From Roseiflexus sp. RS-1 (lineage in GTDB: Bacteria; Chloroflexota; Chloroflexia; Chloroflexales; Roseiflexaceae): a stretch of DNA of 64,000 nucleotides. A model generated the notes under the pieces. The model was not told the DNA's origin. It did not search any database and saw nothing but the letters and a program-made list of their open reading frames with translations. The stretch's first letter is position 1. The number at the start of each line of letters is the position of its first letter. The translations under genes and the position numbers were made by a program. Location: contig NC_009523.1 in assembly GCF_000016665.1 (NCBI RefSeq), forward strand, positions 2,728,001 to 2,792,000. Reading direction: 5' to 3'. Positions 58,740-64,000 of this stretch are shown here, piece by piece.

Positions 58740-61079
58740 CTACACGCCCCTGGCAGTTGTCGCAGGCGCTGTCGTTTCAGCCGTCATCGACGGCGCTTCG
58801 CGTTTGCTCTGCCAGATCGCCCACGCCAGCGCAACCGCGCAGATCACCATCGCAAAAATGACTCCCGGACTGCCGCTGGGGATCGTCACAACAATCGGCG
58901 CAATAATCAGCGCCACCAGGTTGATCACCTTGATCATCGGGTTCAGCGCGGGTCCTGCCGTATCCTTCAGCGGGTCGCCGACCGTATCGCCGACCACAGC
59001 GGCTTTATGCGGCTCCGAGTGCTTCCCGCCGAAGTTCCCTTCTTCGATGTACTTCTTCGCATTATCCCACGCACCGCCAGCATTCGCCTGGAACACCGCC
59101 ATCAACTGACCGGAGAGAATGATGCCCGCCAGGAAACCGCCGAGCGCCTCGACGCCGAGCAGGAACCCGACCAGGATCGGCACCATCACCGCGATCAGAC
59201 CCAGGCTGATCAATTCCTTCTGCGCAGCCACGGTGGAGATACTCACCGCCCGCGCATAGTCAGGCGTCACCGTGCCCTCCATAATGCCTGGGATCTTGAA
59301 CTGACGACGCACCTCGTTCACGATCTGCGACGCAGCGCGCTGCACCGCGCGGATCGTTAGCGACGAGAACAGAAACGGCACCGCACCGCCGATCAGCAAC
59401 CCGATGAAAACCGTCGGCATCGCAACATTGATGCCGATGGTGCGCAACTGCTCCGCCAGCGGAACGCCGATCTGCTCCTGCACCTTCGATACGTCCGCCA
59501 GGTACGAACCGTACAGCGCCACTGCCGCGATCACTGCCGAGCCGATAGCGATGCCTTTGGTGACCGCCTTGGTCGTGTTGCCGACCGCGTCCAGGTCGTC
59601 CATCACATTGCGCGCATTCTTGTCCAACCCCGCCATCTCGCCGATACCGTTCGCATTGTCCGAAATCGGACCGAACGAGTCCATCGAAATCGTGTTCCCG
59701 GTCAGCGTCAGCATACCGATACCGGTCAGCGACACGCCATACAGCACTGCGGTGAGCGTCACTGCCGGATCGGTCGAGTACCCGGCGAAGATAGCGATTG
59801 ACGTCAGGATCGACGCACAGATCACCAGGATCGCCCAGACGCTCGATTCCATGCCGAGCGCCAGACCGGCAAGAATATTGGTGGCTGCGCCCGTCTTCGA
59901 CGCCTTGCTCGTTTCCTTCACCGGGTTGAAGTGCGTCGATGTGAAGTATTCCGTCAGTTTATCGAGCGCCACAGCCAGCGCCAGACCGGCAATGGTCGCC
60001 AGGAACGGACGCCAGTCAATAGCGCCGGTTGTCGGATCGACCATATAGACTGCGGTAAACGCTGCAAACCCGACAAGGCAGAGAAAAGCGGCGACGTAGA
60101 ACCCGCGATTCATCGCCGCCATCGCATTGCGGCGCTTCTCGTCGGTGCTGACCACCGAGTTGCCGACAACCGACGCGATCACGCCAATGGCGCGCAGCAC
60201 CAGTGGGAAAACAATGAATCGCAGATCATACTGCCCATCCCCCAGCGTGCCGACCACTGCATCACCCAGCACCAGACCGAGGATCAACGCCGACACCAGC
60301 GTCACCTCGAAACTCTCAAACACGTCGGCAGCCATACCGGCGCAGTCACCAACATTGTCGCCCACCAGGTCGGCGATCACTGCTGCATTGCGCGGATCGT
60401 CTTCAGGAATACCGGCTTCCACCTTCCCCACCAGGTCGGCGCCGACATCGGCAGCCTTGGTGTAGATGCCGCCGCCGACGCGCATGAAGAGCGCGATCAG
60501 CGAGCCGCCGAAGCCGAAGCCGAGCAGCGCGTCCGGCGCAGCGATGCCGTAGACCATAAAGATCAACGTACCGCCTAGCAACCCAAGCCCCACCGTCAGC
60601 ATCCCGGTCACCGACCCGGACTTGTAGGCGACCTGCAACGCAGGGTTGTACCCCTTGCGCGATGCAGCGGCAACACGAACATTGCCTTCAACCGCAACAT
60701 TCATCCCAACGAAGCCGACCGCATACGAGAACAACGACCCCATCAGGAACGCGACTGCGCGCCCAATCGCCACCCATAGCGTCGCTGTCTCCTCACTGCC
60801 GAAGTGCTCGACGGCTTCGCGTGTCGGCGGAATGATGAACACACTGGCAGCAAGCACAAACGTCAGAACGCCGATCAGGATGGCAATCGTGCGGAATTGA
60901 CGGCTCAGATAGGCATTGGCGCCGTCTTTGATGAATCCCCACACCTCTTGCATGCGGGCAGTGCCTTTATCCTGCGCCAGGATCTGTGCACGAAGCACGA
61001 ATGCGTATGCGATGCCGAAAATCGCAACGCCAAGCACTGCCCATACGGCTGCCTGTTCGAAACTGCTGAGTTCTTGCAT
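58740..61079 (-). CDS. hppA: Membrane-bound pyrophosphatase, K+-independent H+-pumping type
   Basis: This 779-aa protein has about 16 membrane helices. It couples hydrolysis of pyrophosphate to ion pumping. Seen are the substrate site GGIYTKAADVGADLVGKVEAGIPEDDPRNAAVIADLVGDNVGDCAGMAADVFESFEV, NANGIGEMAGL and GDTVGDPLKDTAGPALNPMIK. Position GNTTKA has Lys504, where K+-dependent enzymes carry Ala. This is the family marker for K+-independent, normally H+-pumping enzymes. It has a promoter at 61282-61310 and a leader of nearly 200 nt. It is divergent from the cytochrome oxidase genes. Confidence 0.95.
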   Translation of the reverse strand: MQELSSFEQAAVWAVLGVAIFGIAYAFVLRAQILAQDKGTARMQEVWGFIKDGANAYLSRQFRTIAILIGVLTFVLAASVFIIPPTREAVEHFGSEETATLWVAIGRAVAFLMGSLFSYAVGFVGMNVAVEGNVRVAAASRKGYNPALQVAYKSGSVTGMLTVGLGLLGGTLIFMVYGIAAPDALLGFGFGGSLIALFMRVGGGIYTKAADVGADLVGKVEAGIPEDDPRNAAVIADLVGDNVGDCAGMAADVFESFEVTLVSALILGLVLGDAVVGTLGDGQYDLRFIVFPLVLRAIGVIASVVGNSVVSTDEKRRNAMAAMNRGFYVAAFLCLVGFAAFTAVYMVDPTTGAIDWRPFLATIAGLALAVALDKLTEYFTSTHFNPVKETSKASKTGAATNILAGLALGMESSVWAILVICASILTSIAIFAGYSTDPAVTLTAVLYGVSLTGIGMLTLTGNTISMDSFGPISDNANGIGEMAGLDKNARNVMDDLDAVGNTTKAVTKGIAIGSAVIAAVALYGSYLADVSKVQEQIGVPLAEQLRTIGINVAMPTVFIGLLIGGAVPFLFSSLTIRAVQRAASQIVNEVRRQFKIPGIMEGTVTPDYARAVSISTVAAQKELISLGLIAVMVPILVGFLLGVEALGGFLAGIILSGQLMAVFQANAGGAWDNAKKYIEEGNFGGKHSEPHKAAVVGDTVGDPLKDTAGPALNPMIKVINLVALIIAPIVVTIPSGSPGVIFAMVICAVALAWAIWQSKREAPSMTAETTAPATTARGV

Positions 61080-61281
61080 CGACTCTCTCCTTGATAGCGT
61101 GCGGATAGCACCATTGCTTTGAACACCTGATTAAGGAAGAACTACTCTGTTTCGCCTGTTGAACACCGGCTGCATTGCCGGCTCCAGTCGGACGACGCAA
61201 AGGAAAGAGTATACCGACCTGTCAGGCTTCCGGTGCAACTCCTTTCGATCCAGTTTGAACCACGAGGGGAAGTGACGCTCG

Positions 61282-61310
61282 ATTGTAGCATAGCCAGGCG
61301 CGTCATGCAA
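61282..61310 (-). promoter_or_regulatory. Promoter of hppA
   Basis: On the minus strand, TTGCAT (61310-61305), 17 bp, TACAAT (61287-61282). The start would be about 195 nt upstream of the hppA ATG. Confidence 0.5.
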
Positions 61311-61388
61311 AATGAGGATGACACGCAACAGGTTAAGACATGACAACATCTGGCGGTATTAATCATATGACTCGAGCTGCGCAATGCG

Positions 61389-61406
61389 CCTCTCCAAAGG
61401 GAGAGG
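61389..61406. repeat. Perfect hairpin between hppA and coxB promoters
   Basis: CCTCTCC-AAAG-GGAGAGG makes a 7-bp stem with a 4-nt loop, in the gap between the divergent promoters. No T-run on either side. A regulatory or insulating role is possible. Confidence 0.6.
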
Positions 61407-61451
61407 TTCTGCATCCCGATACCTCTTCAAAAGAAGGATGATAACAGTGGA

Positions 61452-61479
61452 TTGACACTCTCCAACTTTCGGGTATAAT
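61452..61479 (+). promoter_or_regulatory. Consensus sigma-70 promoter of the cox operon
   Basis: Perfect TTGACA (61452-61457), 16 bp, perfect TATAAT (61474-61479). This is the strongest-looking promoter in the window. The leader to coxB would be about 138 nt. Confidence 0.7.
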
Positions 61480-61623
61480 AGCCATCGAAACATCGTGCAA
61501 CTTTTCACGTATTATCCGGGCAGGCACGAAACAACAATCAGATTGCATTGCGTCGGGCAGCGTGACGATACCATCGTTTCAGCGCCTGTATGCCGGGCGC
61601 AGTCCCCTGGAGAGGAACCTTCT

Positions 61624-62727
61624 ATGCGGATACTTCCTCGCACATTATTGAGAGCCGCGATCCTGATCGCACTCCTGGTCGTTCTCACCGCGTGCAGCGC
61701 CGGTCCGGGCGACACCTACGATCCCTACGGCGACAATGCACGTCGCATTTATGAACTGCTCATCCCGATCTGGTGGATGGCGCTCGGCGTGTTTGTCGTC
61801 GTCGAGGGGTTGCTCATCTACGCCATCTGGCGTTTCCGTCGCCGCCCCGGCAGCACGGCGATGCCGGCGCAGGTTCATGGGAACACGCAGGTCGAAATTC
61901 TGTGGACGATTGCCCCTGCCATCATTGTGCTGGTGATTGCGGTGTTGACGTTCCGCACGCAGGCTGCGAATGCGGTGATGCCTGAAGATGCGCTGCGGAT
62001 CAAGGCCATCGGGCATCAGTGGTGGTTCGAGTTCCAGTATCCCGACCTCGGCGCTGAAGGCAAGCCGCTGGTGACAGCCTCCGATATGTATATTCCGGTT
62101 GGGCGCCCGGTGACAGTGGTGCTGGAGTCGCAGGATGTCATCCATAATTTCTGGGTGCCGAAACTTGCCGGGAAAACGTACATGATCCCTGGCAAGACGA
62201 ATTTCCTGACGTTTACCGCCGACCAACCTGGTATTTATCGCGCCGTCTGCGCCGAATTTTGCGGCGAGGCGCACGCCTTGATGCGTTTCCGCGTCATTGC
62301 TGTCGATGAAGCCGAATTCGCGCGCTGGATCGATCAGAAGAAGTCGCCGCCCGCCGCTCCTGCCGGAACACTGACGGTCAACGGTCTGACCGGTGATGCG
62401 GCGCGTGGTCAGGCGATCTTCCTCGATGCGCGAAAACAGTGCATCGCCTGTCATGCGGTTGAGGGTACGAATGCACGTGGCTTGATAGGACCGAACCTGA
62501 CCTACTACGGCAGTCGCCAGACGATTGCTGCTGGTATTCTTCCCTACTCGCCGGAAAACCTTGCGCGCTGGCTGCGTGAGGCGCCAAAGTTGAAACCCGG
62601 CAACTTGATGAGCCGCGCGTTAACACCACAGTGGATCAAAGCCAATCTGAGCGATCAGGAGATCGCCGATCTGGTAGCGTATCTCGATAGTATGAAGGTG
62701 TCGGTCGCACTGCCGCCAGAACGCTAG
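61624..62727 (+). CDS. coxB: Cytochrome c oxidase subunit II with fused cytochrome c domain
   Basis: I start it at ATG 61624, which follows GGAGAGG, giving 367 aa. It has a lipoprotein signal with LTAC (Cys24), two membrane helices (about 46-68 and 92-111) and a cupredoxin domain. The CuA ligands are seen: H174 and C209, E211, C213, H217, M220 in AVCAEFCGEAHALM. A C-terminal heme c motif CIACH (273-277) with a later Met (LMSRALTPQW) shows a caa3-type subunit, which can accept electrons directly from a cytochrome c or a copper protein. coxA begins 18 bp downstream after GGAGG. Confidence 0.95.
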   Translation: MRILPRTLLRAAILIALLVVLTACSAGPGDTYDPYGDNARRIYELLIPIWWMALGVFVVVEGLLIYAIWRFRRRPGSTAMPAQVHGNTQVEILWTIAPAIIVLVIAVLTFRTQAANAVMPEDALRIKAIGHQWWFEFQYPDLGAEGKPLVTASDMYIPVGRPVTVVLESQDVIHNFWVPKLAGKTYMIPGKTNFLTFTADQPGIYRAVCAEFCGEAHALMRFRVIAVDEAEFARWIDQKKSPPAAPAGTLTVNGLTGDAARGQAIFLDARKQCIACHAVEGTNARGLIGPNLTYYGSRQTIAAGILPYSPENLARWLREAPKLKPGNLMSRALTPQWIKANLSDQEIADLVAYLDSMKVSVALPPER

Positions 62728-62745
62728 ATTCGGAGGTTTCGATCT

Positions 62746-64000
62746 ATGGCTATCGCCGAACGTACCGCTGGAACCGTCAGTATACCCGTCGTCAATGTGC
62801 GCCCCGGTTGGGCGGGGTGGCTCAGTACGACCGATCATAAGCGCATTGGGATCATGTATCTGGTTAGCGCGTTCGTCTTTTTCCTGATCGGGGGGATCGA
62901 GGCGCTGCTCATGCGCATTCAACTCGGTGTGCCGGATAACACGTTCCTGACGCCCGATGTCTATAATCAGATGTTCACCATGCACGGCACAACGATGATC
63001 TTCCTCGGTCTGATGCCGCTGAACGTCGGGCTGGGCAACTATATGGTGCCGCTGATGATCGGCGCGCGCGATATGGCATTTCCGCGTCTCAACGCGCTCA
63101 GTATCTGGCTGTTCATCTTCGGCGGCTTGATGCTGTACGTCAGTTTCTTTGTCGGGGGCGCGCCGAATGTCGGCTGGTTCGCCTATGCGCCCCTGACGCA
63201 GAAACAGTTTGCACCGACTGCTGGTGTCGATTACTGGATCGTCGGTATTGGTCTGACCGGCGTGGCATCGATTGCGGGTGCGTTGAACTTTATCGTCACC
63301 ATCCTCAATATGCGCGCGCCCGGTATGACCCTCAACCGGATGCCGCTGTTCGTCTGGATGCAGCTGGTGGTTGCGTTCATTCTGATCTTCGCCTTCCCCG
63401 TGTTGACGGTGGCGACCATCCAGTTGCTGTTCGACCGGCACTTCGGTACGCGCTTCTTCCTGCCGAACCTGGGTGGTGATGCGGTGCTCTGGCAGCACCT
63501 CTTCTGGTTCTTCGGTCACCCCGAAGTCTACATTCTCATCCTGCCAACGATGGGCATCATTTCGGAAGTGTTGCCGACCTTTTCACGCAAGCCGATCTTC
63601 GGGTATGCGTTTGTGGCATACTCTGGGGTGGCAATTGGCTTCCTCGGCTTTCTGGTCTGGGCGCACCATATGTTCGCCGTGGGTCTCGGTCCGCTGGCGA
63701 ATGCGTTCTTCGGCGCCGCCAGCTTTCTGATCGCAGTCCCGACCGGCGTGAAGATCTTCAACTGGCTGGCGACGATGTGGCAGGGTTCGCTGAACCTGAC
63801 CACGTCGATGCTCTATGCCATCGGCTTTATCAGTATGTTCATTATCGGCGGTATCAGTGGCGTTACCCTGGCTTCGCCACCGATCAATGTGCAGCAGACC
63901 GACTCCTACTACGTTGTCGCCCATATGCACTATGTGCTGTTTGGCGGTGCGATCCAGGGCATTTTCGCGGGAATCTTTTACTGGTTCCCGAAGATGACCG
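62746..64000 (+). CDS. coxA: Cytochrome c oxidase subunit I, 3' end beyond window
   Basis: It starts at ATG 62746 with GGAGG at 62732-62736. The 418 residues present include the heme-copper oxidase opening WLSTTDHKRIGIMYL and FTMHGTTMIFL with the heme ligand His. The CuB/cross-linked Tyr region WFFGHPEVYILILP, VWAHHMFAVG and the heme-ligand HMHYVLFGGAIQGI are also seen. It reduces oxygen to water and pumps protons. The window ends before the C-terminal helices, so the rest of the operon (coxC and others) is not seen. It is downstream of coxB in the same operon. Confidence 0.96.
   Translation, partial: MAIAERTAGTVSIPVVNVRPGWAGWLSTTDHKRIGIMYLVSAFVFFLIGGIEALLMRIQLGVPDNTFLTPDVYNQMFTMHGTTMIFLGLMPLNVGLGNYMVPLMIGARDMAFPRLNALSIWLFIFGGLMLYVSFFVGGAPNVGWFAYAPLTQKQFAPTAGVDYWIVGIGLTGVASIAGALNFIVTILNMRAPGMTLNRMPLFVWMQLVVAFILIFAFPVLTVATIQLLFDRHFGTRFFLPNLGGDAVLWQHLFWFFGHPEVYILILPTMGIISEVLPTFSRKPIFGYAFVAYSGVAIGFLGFLVWAHHMFAVGLGPLANAFFGAASFLIAVPTGVKIFNWLATMWQGSLNLTTSMLYAIGFISMFIIGGISGVTLASPPINVQQTDSYYVVAHMHYVLFGGAIQGIFAGIFYWFPKMT

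Overview
The window is high-GC bacterial DNA and looks like a Chloroflexota chromosome, most likely a Roseiflexus-type filamentous phototroph. I infer this from an isopentenyl phosphate kinase of the kind known from Roseiflexus, three Uma2-type proteins, a K+-independent-type membrane pyrophosphatase and a long nuo operon. No rRNA, tRNA, CRISPR array, transposase or prophage was seen.

Layout. 1-13.9 kb is housekeeping: the end of an FtsK-like protein, serC, an ADP-ribosylglycohydrolase-type protein, a leftward operon (lipoprotein, membrane protein, small ORF, nadD, rsmG) behind two near-consensus promoters and a LexA-like box, an SPFH gene pair, a Uma2 protein, a UvrD/PcrA helicase, an alpha/beta hydrolase and a lipoprotein. 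14.1-15.9 kb is a decayed BsuBI/PstI-type restriction-modification locus: an intact-looking methylase and a broken nuclease. A membrane Ser/Thr kinase follows. 18-30 kb is a leftward respiratory complex I operon, nuoF-(small ORF)-GHIJKLMN, whose promoter overlaps a Rex-like operator. 30.4-42.9 kb holds a glycosyltransferase, an FAD oxidoreductase, another Uma2 protein, MFS and MATE transporters, a C39-like protein, ClpS, an SPFH/zinc-ribbon protein, isopentenyl phosphate kinase, a UbiA-family prenyltransferase and an NTP pyrophosphatase.

43-57.2 kb is an accessory island of DNA-processing genes. A DUF2357-type PD-(D/E)XK nuclease is followed by a tightly packed rightward cluster with its own promoter and operator-like repeat: DNA methylase, ECF-type sigma factor, small HTH-like protein, ImmA/IrrE-type metallopeptidase, NurA-like nuclease, HerA ATPase, a second sigma-70 factor, and a DEAD/DEAH helicase with a DUF1998-type C-terminus. 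A RelE-like/UvrD helicase fusion lies convergent to it. I read this as a candidate defence or DNA-repair system that carries its own transcription factors; I know of no described system with this gene set.

57.4-64 kb holds a third Uma2 protein, a zinc-ribbon protein with a leader that can form alternative hairpins, the membrane pyrophosphatase hppA, and the start of an aa3-type cytochrome oxidase operon (coxB with a fused cytochrome c domain, then coxA cut by the window end).

A second theme is a family of 7-bp tandem repeat tracts (GGTTGAA or GGTTCTC type) at the 3' ends of five genes, several of which supply the stop codon. Function calls come from motif recognition by eye; no database search was run.
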